Of a stretch of 5,844 nucleotides of DNA, positions 1-5,844 are shown in pieces. The DNA is taken from contig JAFPYK010000116.1 in assembly GCA_017412265.1 (NCBI GenBank), forward strand, positions 1-5,844, in the 5' to 3' direction. The first letter of the stretch is position 1; each line of letters starts with the position of its first letter. The DNA comes from Lachnospiraceae bacterium. GTDB lineage: Bacteria > Bacillota > Clostridia > Lachnospirales > Lachnospiraceae. Made by a program: the position numbers and the translations under genes. The notes below the pieces were generated by a model, which saw only the letters and a list, made by a program, of their open reading frames with translations, made no database searches and was not told where the DNA came from.

Positions 1-569
1 AAAGTCTTATAGTAGGATGGGAGGAATTCCTCAACGAACATATCTGCCTCGGGCAGCCGCATCCGCTTCAGAGACCCCTCCAGCGCGCGCTTCGCGCTCA
101 GGAACTCCTTGTTCCCGTTCTTCTCCTCCTCGATGCATTTGATCATCGCCGAAAGCTTGTCGGCCGCCTTCACCAGCTTCCACAGGTAAGCGTCCTCCTC
201 TTCCTTGAAGAAGATCGGCCGGTAGATCTCCTGCAGATCCTCCGGGAGCAGGGCGATCAGCCGGCGTCCGGCCACGTCCTCCACCGCGTGGAAGGCCTCC
301 TTGATCTGTGGATTGTAATACTTGATCGGTGTCGGCATATCACCCGTGATGATCTCCGCGCTGTCATGATACAGGCCGATCAGCGCCGCCCGGTCCGCGT
401 CCAGCGATCCTCCCAGGCGAACGTTGTTCAGGGTCGCCAGCACATGCGCGATCATAGCCACCTCCAGCGAATGCTCGCTTAAGTTCTCCTTGATCGAGTT
501 GCGCATCAGCGCCCAGCGCTCGATATACTTCATCCGGCTGATCATCGCGAAAAAATGGCTCTCTGTCAT
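1..569 (-). CDS. yfbR: 5'-deoxynucleotidase YfbR-like, HD domain (3' end cut by window)
   Basis: This is probably a cytoplasmic metal-dependent phosphohydrolase that converts deoxynucleoside 5'-monophosphates to deoxynucleosides and phosphate. Translating the minus strand from the ATG at 569 gives 189 residues with no stop before the window edge. The protein begins MTESHFFAMISRMKYIERWA and aligns without gaps, from memory, to the start of E. coli YfbR (199 aa). The HD-family metal ligands fall at the same numbers: H33 (in SEHS), H68-D69 (in YHD) and D137 (in KAADK). The expected catalytic E72, D77 and the substrate-contacting R18-W19 pair are also present. About ten C-terminal residues are probably missing beyond base 1. 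The gene starts 45 bp after the uvrA stop with its own strong ribosome binding site and no visible terminator between, so it is probably co-transcribed with uvrBA. Family assignment is confident; the precise substrate is inferred from the family. Confidence 0.9.
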   Translation of the reverse strand, partial: MTESHFFAMISRMKYIERWALMRNSIKENLSEHSLEVAMIAHVLATLNNVRLGGSLDADRAALIGLYHDSAEIITGDMPTPIKYYNPQIKEAFHAVEDVAGRRLIALLPEDLQEIYRPIFFKEEEDAYLWKLVKAADKLSAMIKCIEEEKNGNKEFLSAKRALEGSLKRMRLPEADMFVEEFLPSYYKT

Positions 570-577
570 AGCAAATT

Positions 578-586
578 CTCCTCCCC
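578..586 (-). promoter_or_regulatory. Ribosome binding site of yfbR
   Basis: The minus strand reads GGGGAGGAG, ending 8 nt before the ATG at 569. This strong Shine-Dalgarno match fixes the start used here, and the translation from it matches the YfbR N-terminus. The whole 45-bp uvrA-yfbR gap (570-614) has no T-run and only a 4-bp GC stem, so I see no terminator or separate promoter in it. Confidence 0.8.
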
Positions 587-614
587 GCGGGATGATCCGC
601 AGGCTCTCTCTGTC

Positions 615-3500
615 TTATCCGTCTCTCTCCCGCAGCACCTCCAGCACCTTCTCGTGCCGGTCACGGCTGTCGTTGAGCGCTTTGTCAATATAGAATCCGG
701 TGTAGGACCGGCTGCACCGGGCCACCTCCTCCGGCGTCCCGCAGGCGATCATCGTGCCTCCGGCGTCGCCGCCCTCCGGGCCCATATCGATGATATAGTC
801 CGCGCACTTGATCACGTCCAGGTTATGTTCGATGACGATCACCGTGTTGCCGCCCTCCGTCAGCCGCTGCAGGATCGCGGTCAGCTTGTGCACGTCCGCG
901 AAATGCAGGCCCGTGGTAGGCTCGTCCAGAATGTAGATCGTCTTGCCCGTGCTTCTCCGGCTCAGCTCGGTCGCCAGCTTGATCCGCTGCGCCTCGCCTC
1001 CGGAAAGCGTCGTCGACGGCTGCCCCAGGCGGATGTAAGACAGTCCGACATCGTAGAGTGTCTCCAGCTTGCGCCGGATCGTCGGAATATGCTCGAAGAA
1101 GCGCAGCGCCTCTTCCACCGTCATATTCAGGACCTCGTAGATGTTCTTGCCCTTGTAGCGCACCTCCAGCGTCTCGCGGTTGTACCGCTTGCCTCCGCAG
1201 ACCTCGCAGGGCACATAGACATCCGGCAGGAAATTCATCTCGATCTTGATGATACCGTCGCCGCTGCAGGCCTCGCAGCGTCCGCCCTTCACGTTGAAGG
1301 AGAAACGCCCCTTCTTATAGCCCTTGGCCTTCGCGTCCGCAGTCGCCGCGAACAGGTCGCGGATCATGTCAAATACACCGGTATACGTCGCCGGGTTGGA
1401 ACGAGGCGTCCGCCCGATCGGCGACTGGTCGATCGCGATGATCTTATCCAGCTGCTCCACGCCTTCCACATAGTCATGGTCCCCGGCGATGATCCTGGCG
1501 CGGTTCAGCTTCCTTGCCAGGCTCTTATAGAGGATCTCATTGACCAGGGAAGACTTGCCCGAGCCGGACACACCGGTCACACAGGTGAACACCCCGGTCG
1601 GGAAGGACACGTCGATATTCTTTAAGTTGTTCTCTCTCGCCCCGTGCACCGTGAGCCACCCCGCAGGCTTGCGCCTCGAGGCAGGCACCGGAATCTGCAG
1701 CCGTCCGGCCAGATACGCTCCTGTCACCGACGCCTCACAGTTCATCAGGTCCATGGCGGTTCCCTGCGCGACCACTTCACCGCCGTGCTCGCCGGCGCCC
1801 GGCCCGATATCCACGATATGGTCCGCGGCATACATGGTCTCCTCGTCGTGCTCCACGACGATCAGCGTATTGCCGAGGTCCGTCAGGTGCCGAAGGGTCT
1901 TGAGCAGCTTGCCGTTATCCCTCTGATGCAGGCCGATACTCGGCTCGTCCAGGATATAGACCACGCCCACCAGGCCGGACCCGATCTGGGTCGCCAGCCG
2001 GATCCGCTGCGCCTCGCCGCCGGATAGGGTTCCCGTCGCGCGGCCCAGCGACAGGTAGTCCAGCCCCACGTCGTTGAGGAAGCCGATCCTCGCGCGGATC
2101 TCGCGCAGCACCAGCCGTCCGATCTCCTTCTGCCTCGGGCTCAGCTGCATCTCCTGCAGAAATGTCTTCAGGTCCCTGGCGGACATCTCCGTAATCTCGG
2201 CGATATTCTTATCCGCCACCGTCACGGCCAGCGATTCCTTCTTCAGTCTGCGACCGCCGCACTCCTTGCAGGGCGTGATGCGCATCAGCTGCTCATACTC
2301 TGCCCTTGACACCTCCGAAGCCGTCTCGCGGTAGCGCCTCTGCAGATTGCGGATCAGCCCCTCGAAGGTCACGTCATAGAAACCCTCGCCCCGCTGCCCG
2401 CGGTAGTGCACCTTCACCGGCCGGTCCGTGCCGTGGATCAGGACGTCCTGCACCTCAGGCTTCAGCTTCTCGAAAGGTGTATCCAGAGAGAAATCAAACG
2501 ATTCCGCGAGCGCCTCCAGCAGGCAGTGCGTAAAGCTTCCCTGCTGATTGCTCGACTGCCAGCCCATCACCGAGATCGCCCCCTGGTTGATGCTCAGGGA
2601 CTGGTTCGGAATGATGAGGTCCGCGTCAAATTCCATCTTGAAACCCAGGCCGTGGCAGACCGGGCAGGCTCCGAACGGATTGTTGAAGGAGAAGCTTCTC
2701 GGCTCGATCTCTTCGATGCTGATCCCGCAGTCCGGGCAGGCAAAGCTCTGGCTGAATGTGATCGGATCTCCTCCCACCACATCAACGATCATCAGCCCGT
2801 CCGAGAGCGTCATCACGTTCTCGATCGAATCCGTCAGGCGCTTCTCGATGCCCTCGCGCACCGAGAGGCGGTCCACGATCACCTCGATGTTATGCTTCTT
2901 ATTCTTCTCCAGCTTGATGTCTTCCGACACCTCGTAGGTCTCTCCGTCCACACGCAGACGCACATAGCCCCGCTTCTTCGCCTGTTCGAAGACCTTCGCG
3001 TGCTCGCCCTTGCGGCCGCGCACCACCGGTGCCAGCAGCTGGATCCGGGTTCTCTCCGGCAGCCGCATGATCTCGTCCACCATCTCATCAACCGTCTGTC
3101 GCCGGATCTCCCGGCCGCAGTTCGGGCAGTGAGGGATGCCGATCCTCGCGTAAAGCAGACGGAAATAGTCATAGATCTCCGTCACGGTTCCCACCGTCGA
3201 GCGCGGGTTCCGGTTCGTCGACTTCTGATCGATCGAGATCGCCGGCGAGAGCCCTTCGATGCTCTCCACGTCCGGCTTCTCCATCTGGCCCAGGAACTGT
3301 CTCGCATACGAAGAGAGAGACTCCATATAGCGTCTCTGCCCCTCGGCGTAGAGCGTGTCAAACGCCAGGGAGGACTTACCGGAGCCGGACAGGCCGGTAA
3401 ATACAATCAGCTTGTCCCGCGGGATATCCAGCGAAATATTCTTCAGATTGTTCTCCTTTGCTCCGCGGATGCGGATCAGGTGCTTCTCTGTCTCCATCAT
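615..3500 (-). CDS. uvrA: Excinuclease ABC subunit A (UvrA), nucleotide excision repair
   Basis: UvrA is the damage-sensing ATPase of bacterial nucleotide excision repair. As a dimer it scans DNA, binds distorting lesions and hands them to UvrB. The protein has 961 residues, within the usual range of about 940-960, and carries the expected duplicated ABC architecture. The first half has a Walker A motif GLSGSGKS at 36-43, signature LSGGEAQR at 492-499, Walker B ending LDEP at 517-520 and the switch histidine H551. The second half has GVSGSGKS at 643-650, LSGGEAQR at 832-839, LDEP at 858-861 and H892. Cysteine quartets C255/C258/C279/C282 and C742/C745/C765/C768 are the two classical zinc modules. 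Further pairs C125/C128 and C411/C414 may form the third zinc site known in Bacillus-type UvrA. The gene overlaps the uvrB stop by four bases, which implies translational coupling. It ends in TAA at 615-617. No frameshift or lost catalytic residue is visible. Confidence 0.98.
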   Translation of the reverse strand: MMETEKHLIRIRGAKENNLKNISLDIPRDKLIVFTGLSGSGKSSLAFDTLYAEGQRRYMESLSSYARQFLGQMEKPDVESIEGLSPAISIDQKSTNRNPRSTVGTVTEIYDYFRLLYARIGIPHCPNCGREIRRQTVDEMVDEIMRLPERTRIQLLAPVVRGRKGEHAKVFEQAKKRGYVRLRVDGETYEVSEDIKLEKNKKHNIEVIVDRLSVREGIEKRLTDSIENVMTLSDGLMIVDVVGGDPITFSQSFACPDCGISIEEIEPRSFSFNNPFGACPVCHGLGFKMEFDADLIIPNQSLSINQGAISVMGWQSSNQQGSFTHCLLEALAESFDFSLDTPFEKLKPEVQDVLIHGTDRPVKVHYRGQRGEGFYDVTFEGLIRNLQRRYRETASEVSRAEYEQLMRITPCKECGGRRLKKESLAVTVADKNIAEITEMSARDLKTFLQEMQLSPRQKEIGRLVLREIRARIGFLNDVGLDYLSLGRATGTLSGGEAQRIRLATQIGSGLVGVVYILDEPSIGLHQRDNGKLLKTLRHLTDLGNTLIVVEHDEETMYAADHIVDIGPGAGEHGGEVVAQGTAMDLMNCEASVTGAYLAGRLQIPVPASRRKPAGWLTVHGARENNLKNIDVSFPTGVFTCVTGVSGSGKSSLVNEILYKSLARKLNRARIIAGDHDYVEGVEQLDKIIAIDQSPIGRTPRSNPATYTGVFDMIRDLFAATADAKAKGYKKGRFSFNVKGGRCEACSGDGIIKIEMNFLPDVYVPCEVCGGKRYNRETLEVRYKGKNIYEVLNMTVEEALRFFEHIPTIRRKLETLYDVGLSYIRLGQPSTTLSGGEAQRIKLATELSRRSTGKTIYILDEPTTGLHFADVHKLTAILQRLTEGGNTVIVIEHNLDVIKCADYIIDMGPEGGDAGGTMIACGTPEEVARCSRSYTGFYIDKALNDSRDRHEKVLEVLRERDG

Positions 3501-5485
3501 CTCTCCATTTCCTGCAGCCTCTTCTTCACTTCGATCATCTGGTCACGCAGCTGCGCCGCCAGTTCGAAGTTCAGTTCCGCCGCCGCCGCGTGCATCTTCT
3601 TGGTCAGCTGCGACGCGAGCATGGTCAGTTCCTCGCGGTCCATGGACTCCGGATCCTTCTCGATCCGGTAACCCACATTCTCCGCCTTCCTCGTGATGCG
3701 GATGAGCTCCCGCACATTCTTCTGAATCGTCGTCGGCGTAATCCCGTGCTCCTTGTTGTAGGCGTCCTGGATCGCCCGCCGGCGGTTGGTCTCCGCAATC
3801 GCGTTGTGCATCGACTCCGTGATCATATCCGCATACATGATCACGCGTCCTTCGCTGTTGCGGGCCGCGCGCCCGATCGTCTGGATCAGCGAGGTCTCCG
3901 AGCGCAGGAAGCCCTCCTTGTCCGCGTCCAGAATCGCCACCAGCGTGATCTCCGGGATATCCAGCCCCTCCCGCAGGAGGTTGATGCCCACCAGCACGTC
4001 GAAGACGTCCAGGCGCATGTCACGGATGATCTCCGAGCGCTCCAGTGTATCAATATCCGAATGCAGATACTTCACGCGGATGCCCACTTCCCTCATGTAA
4101 TCGGTCAGGTCCTCCGCCATCCGCTTCGTCAGTGTCGTCACGAGCACCTTGTGATGGTTCTCGGTCTCCTTGCGCACCTCCGCCACCAGGTCGTCGATCT
4201 GCCCCTCCACGGGCCGCACCGACACCTCCGGATCCAGCAGGCCCGTCGGCCGGATCACCTGCTCCGTGCGCAGCAGCTCATGCGTCTTCTCATACTCTCC
4301 CGGCGTCGCCGAGACAAACATCATCTGGTCGATCTTGCTCTCGAACTCCTCGAAATTCAGCGGCCGGTTGTCCTTCGCGGAAGGCAGGCGGAATCCGTAC
4401 TCCACCAGCGTGTTCTTGCGCGACTGGTCCCCGTTGTACATGCCGCGGATCTGCGGGATCGTCATATGCGACTCATCGATCAGGATCAGATAATCGTCCG
4501 GGAAATAATCCATCAGCGTGTGAGGCGTCGCCCCCGCGGGCAGCCCCGCCAGATGCCTCGAATAGTTCTCAATCCCCGAACAGAAGCCGGTCTCACGCAT
4601 CATCTCGATATCGAAATGCGTCCGCTCCGAGATCCTCTGCGCCTCCAGAAGCTTGTCCTCGCTGCGGAAATACTCGATCCTCTCCTCCAGCTCTTCCTCG
4701 ATCGTGCGGATGGCAGCCTCCATCTTCTCCGCAGGCACCACATAATGCGAGGCAGGGAAGATCGCGATGTGCTCCAGCAGGCACCGCACCTCGCCGGTCA
4801 GCACGTCGATCTCGCTGATCCGGTCCACCTCGTCACCGAAGAACTCCACGCGGATCGCGGTATCATCCGAGTATGACAGAAACACCTCGACCACATCGCC
4901 GCGCACCCGGAAGGTGCCGCGCTTGAAGTCCATATCGCTTCTCGAATACTGCATGTCCACGAGCTTGCGCAGCATCTCGTCGCGGTCCTGCTCCATCCCC
5001 GGCCGGAGCGAGACGACCATCTTCTTATAGTCGATGGGCGAGCCCAGCCCGTAGATACAGGAAACCGATGCCACGATGATCACGTCTCTCCTCTCCGAGA
5101 GCGCGGCCGTCGCGGAATGCCGGAGCCGGTCGATCTCGTCATTGATCGCCGAATCCTTCTCAATATAGGTATCCGTCGAAGGCACGTAAGCCTCCGGCTG
5201 GTAATAATCATAGTAAGAGACGAAGTACTCCACCGCGTTCTCCGGGAAAAACTCCTTGAACTCCCCGTAGAGCTGGGCGGCCAGCGTCTTGTTGTGCGCG
5301 ATGACCAGCGTCGGCTTGTTCAGCGCCTGGATGACATTCGCCATCGTGAAGGTCTTGCCCGAGCCGGTGACACCCAGAAGCGTCTGGAACTGGTTGCCCT
5401 CGCGGAAGCCCTCCACCAGGTCACGGATCGCCTGCGGCTGGTCCCCCGTCGGCTCATACTCCGAATGCAATACAAAATGATCCAT
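3497..5485 (-). CDS. uvrB: Excinuclease ABC subunit B (UvrB), nucleotide excision repair
   Basis: UvrB is the helicase-fold damage-verification subunit. UvrA loads it on DNA, its beta-hairpin is threaded between the strands, and it then recruits the UvrC nuclease. The protein has 662 residues, close to the 661 recalled for Bacillus UvrB. In order it shows Walker A GVTGSGKT at 38-45, the tyrosine-rich beta-hairpin YYDYYQPEAY at 91-100, Walker B DESH at 337-340, motif III SATPG at 392-396, motif V around GINLLREGLDIPE (500-512) and motif VI QTIGRAARN at 535-543. A C-terminal UVR coiled-coil domain at about 619-657 is the expected UvrC contact. The ATG at 5485 is chosen because an almost perfect ribosome binding site precedes it by 5 nt and MDHFVLHSEYEPTGDQPQAI is the family's usual beginning. 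It is the first gene of the proposed operon, just downstream of a LexA box. All key residues look intact. Confidence 0.98.
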   Translation of the reverse strand: MDHFVLHSEYEPTGDQPQAIRDLVEGFREGNQFQTLLGVTGSGKTFTMANVIQALNKPTLVIAHNKTLAAQLYGEFKEFFPENAVEYFVSYYDYYQPEAYVPSTDTYIEKDSAINDEIDRLRHSATAALSERRDVIIVASVSCIYGLGSPIDYKKMVVSLRPGMEQDRDEMLRKLVDMQYSRSDMDFKRGTFRVRGDVVEVFLSYSDDTAIRVEFFGDEVDRISEIDVLTGEVRCLLEHIAIFPASHYVVPAEKMEAAIRTIEEELEERIEYFRSEDKLLEAQRISERTHFDIEMMRETGFCSGIENYSRHLAGLPAGATPHTLMDYFPDDYLILIDESHMTIPQIRGMYNGDQSRKNTLVEYGFRLPSAKDNRPLNFEEFESKIDQMMFVSATPGEYEKTHELLRTEQVIRPTGLLDPEVSVRPVEGQIDDLVAEVRKETENHHKVLVTTLTKRMAEDLTDYMREVGIRVKYLHSDIDTLERSEIIRDMRLDVFDVLVGINLLREGLDIPEITLVAILDADKEGFLRSETSLIQTIGRAARNSEGRVIMYADMITESMHNAIAETNRRRAIQDAYNKEHGITPTTIQKNVRELIRITRKAENVGYRIEKDPESMDREELTMLASQLTKKMHAAAAELNFELAAQLRDQMIEVKKRLQEMER
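3503..3513 (-). promoter_or_regulatory. Ribosome binding site of uvrA, inside the end of uvrB
   Basis: The minus strand reads AGGAAATGGAG just before tandem start codons ATGATG. AGGA lies 9 nt from the first ATG (3500). GGAG lies only 2 nt from it but 5 nt from the second ATG (3497). Initiation could therefore use either codon, which changes the protein by one methionine only. The first ATG overlaps the uvrB TGA, so ribosomes ending uvrB may re-initiate here. Confidence 0.6.
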
Positions 5486-5490
5486 GACGC

Positions 5491-5498
5491 ACCTCCTC
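5491..5498 (-). promoter_or_regulatory. Ribosome binding site of uvrB
   Basis: The minus strand reads GAGGAGGT, an almost full complement of the 16S rRNA 3' end, 5 nt before the ATG at 5485. This supports that start over internal methionines. Confidence 0.9.
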
Positions 5499-5527
5499 TT
5501 CGCGCAGCTTCCCCTCTGTCGGAGATC

Positions 5528-5560
5528 CTAAGCCGCCCCGGTCATCCGGCGGTGTCTTAG
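5528..5560 (-). other. Hairpin in the uvrB 5' leader
   Basis: The arms CTAAG (5528-5532) and CTTAG (5556-5560) pair, as do CCGCC (5533-5537) and GGCGG (5548-5552). Inside them GG/CC can close a TCAT tetraloop. There is a 3-nt bulge on one side and a 2-nt bulge on the other, giving about 12 base pairs. No T-run follows on the minus strand, so it is not an intrinsic terminator. If transcription starts near 5560, the hairpin sits at the very 5' end of the mRNA, where such structures often protect transcripts from 5'-end-dependent decay. The function is inferred; the complementarity is seen directly. Confidence 0.5.
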
Positions 5561-5566
5561 AAGGTT

Positions 5567-5595
5567 AGTATACCAGAGATTTTATAAAATGTACA
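5567..5595 (-). promoter_or_regulatory. Probable sigma-A promoter of uvrBA-yfbR, extended -10
   Basis: On the minus strand, TGTACA (5595-5590, four of six matches to TTGACA) is followed after exactly 17 nt by TATACT (5572-5567, five of six matches to TATAAT). TG stands at the extended -10 position (TGGTATACT). The predicted start of transcription is near 5560, about 75 nt before the uvrB ATG. The element lies in an AT-rich island within otherwise GC-rich DNA, just downstream of the LexA box. Confidence 0.65.
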
Positions 5596-5609
5596 GACTA
5601 ATATTCGAA
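5581..5609 (-). promoter_or_regulatory. Alternative promoter with -35 inside the LexA box
   Basis: TATAAA (5586-5581) lies 17 nt downstream of TTCGAA (5609-5604). The -35 is weak (three of six), but this pair would place the LexA palindrome directly over the -35, a more typical repression geometry. It is a competing reading of the same region, and both promoters could be active. Confidence 0.3.
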
Positions 5610-5620
5610 CTTTTGTTCGA
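5605..5620. promoter_or_regulatory. LexA/DinR operator (SOS box)
   Basis: The sequence TCGAACTTTTGTTCGA has perfect six-base arms around a TTTT centre. It contains CGAAC-N4-GTTCG, the full Gram-positive SOS box. It lies 10 bp upstream of the best -35 element and overlaps the -35 of the alternative promoter. Known biology: LexA represses uvrBA in Bacillus through such boxes until RecA filaments trigger LexA self-cleavage after DNA damage. The same control is inferred here. Confidence 0.93.
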
Positions 5621-5640
5621 TTTCCAATCAACTGCCCGGC

Positions 5641-5676
5641 AAGAAAAAGACCGGAAGCAGTCTCCCGCTTCCGGTC
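5641..5676 (-). terminator. Rho-independent terminator of the zinc-ribbon gene
   Basis: A perfect 10-bp stem, GACCGGAAGC (5649-5658) against GCTTCCGGTC (5667-5676), closes an 8-nt loop. On the minus strand the stem runs into TTTTTCTT. It lies 21 bp after the stop codon of the upstream gene. There is no T-run on the plus-strand side, so it acts leftward only. It separates that gene from the uvrB promoter. Confidence 0.92.
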
Positions 5677-5697
5677 CTGTGTTCATGATAAAACAGC

Positions 5698-5844
5698 TTA
5701 TTTCACGATGTCTTCCTCACCGAAGGGATCGCCGCACTCCGGGCAGAACTTCGGAGGATTCGCCGGATCTTCCGGCTCCCAGCCGCACTTGTCGCACTTG
5801 TACAGCAGCTCGCCCGCCGGCTTCTTCGCACCGCACTCGCTGCA
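5698..5844 (-). CDS. Zinc-ribbon protein, C-terminal part (5' end outside window)
   Basis: The last 48 codons of a gene entering from the right edge, ending in TAA at 5698-5700. Numbered from the edge, the fragment carries three CxxC pairs: C1/C4 (CSEC), C17/C20 (CDKC) and C34/C37 (CPEC). The last two pairs form one complete four-cysteine zinc ribbon, with GWEPEDPANPPKF between the knuckles. The first pair would finish a second ribbon begun upstream. The tail is acidic (GEEDIVK). From memory, this type of ending occurs on SPFH/Band 7-domain proteins of Clostridia that carry tandem C-terminal zinc ribbons. The part that would prove it lies outside the window, so no gene symbol or function is assigned. 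A rubredoxin-like domain of another protein is the main alternative. The terminator makes it a separate transcription unit from uvrBA. Confidence 0.8.
   Translation of the reverse strand, partial: CSECGAKKPAGELLYKCDKCGWEPEDPANPPKFCPECGDPFGEEDIVK

Noticed and set aside
418..430. CGAACGTTGTTCA, resembling an SOS box
   Set aside because: The half-sites are separated by 3 nt rather than 4, the second arm ends in A, and it lies inside the yfbR coding region.
587..600. GCGG/CCGC pairing between uvrA and yfbR as a possible terminator
   Set aside because: Only four base pairs and no following T-run; the GC-rich bases merge into the yfbR ribosome binding site.
1551..3389. Similar DNA stretches near 1551-1580 and 3373-3400, and again near 5353-5372 in uvrB
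   Set aside because: They encode Walker A loops: the two in uvrA reflect the ancient ABC-domain duplication, and the uvrB one reflects shared P-loop codons. They are not mobile or regulatory repeats.
3458..4876. A 472-codon open frame on the plus strand opposite uvrB, and others of 421 codons (2406-3671) and 356 codons (555-1625) opposite uvrA
   Set aside because: They are antisense shadows of GC-rich conserved genes: the products are rich in Arg, His and Leu with no recognisable domain, one runs across the uvrA/uvrB junction, and intact UvrA and UvrB account for the DNA.
5491..5565. ACCTTCT (5565-5559) could pair with the uvrB Shine-Dalgarno AGGAGGT, suggesting a sequestering switch
   Set aside because: The segment lies at or upstream of the most likely transcription start and overlaps the leader hairpin arm, so it is probably not in most transcripts. 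It would matter only if the start near 5574 is used.
5626..5631. TTGATT as a -35 element on the minus strand upstream of the LexA box
   Set aside because: No acceptable -10 hexamer lies 16-18 nt downstream; the nearest candidates are at 19 and 22 nt.

Overview
The window looks like chromosomal DNA from a GC-rich member of the Firmicutes, most likely Clostridia (Lachnospiraceae or Oscillospiraceae type). Three things point there. UvrB and UvrA closely resemble the Bacillus/Clostridia forms and lie in the Gram-positive order uvrB-uvrA. A perfect Gram-positive LexA/DinR box (CGAAC-N4-GTTCG) lies upstream. The Shine-Dalgarno sequences are strong. The placement rests on motif recognition and recalled family sequences, not on a database search.

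Every gene reads leftward on the minus strand, so transcription runs from high to low coordinates. The right edge (5698-5844) holds the last 48 codons of a cysteine-rich zinc-ribbon protein, closed by a good intrinsic terminator (5641-5676). An AT-rich control region for the next genes follows: a 16-bp LexA palindrome (5605-5620), one or two sigma-A-type promoters (about 5567-5609), a leader hairpin (5528-5560) and a near-perfect ribosome binding site. uvrB (3497-5485) comes next, then uvrA (615-3500), which overlaps uvrB by four bases (ATGA). After only 45 bp without a terminator comes a YfbR-type HD-domain 5'-deoxynucleotidase gene (569 to the left edge). It is cut by the window about ten residues before its expected end.

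The three genes are best read as one SOS-controlled transcription unit. UvrA finds DNA damage and loads UvrB, which verifies the lesion and recruits UvrC (not in this window) for dual incision. YfbR-like enzymes remove phosphate from deoxynucleoside monophosphates. Its place downstream of uvrBA suggests a link between excision repair or the SOS response and clean-up or balance of deoxynucleotide pools; that link is inference. The window is coding-dense; the only long non-coding stretch is 5486-5697, and its contents are itemised. I see no mobile element, CRISPR array, tRNA or rRNA. Apart from the yfbR coupling and the leader structure, this is a conventional DNA repair locus, and I did not find a convincing new system.
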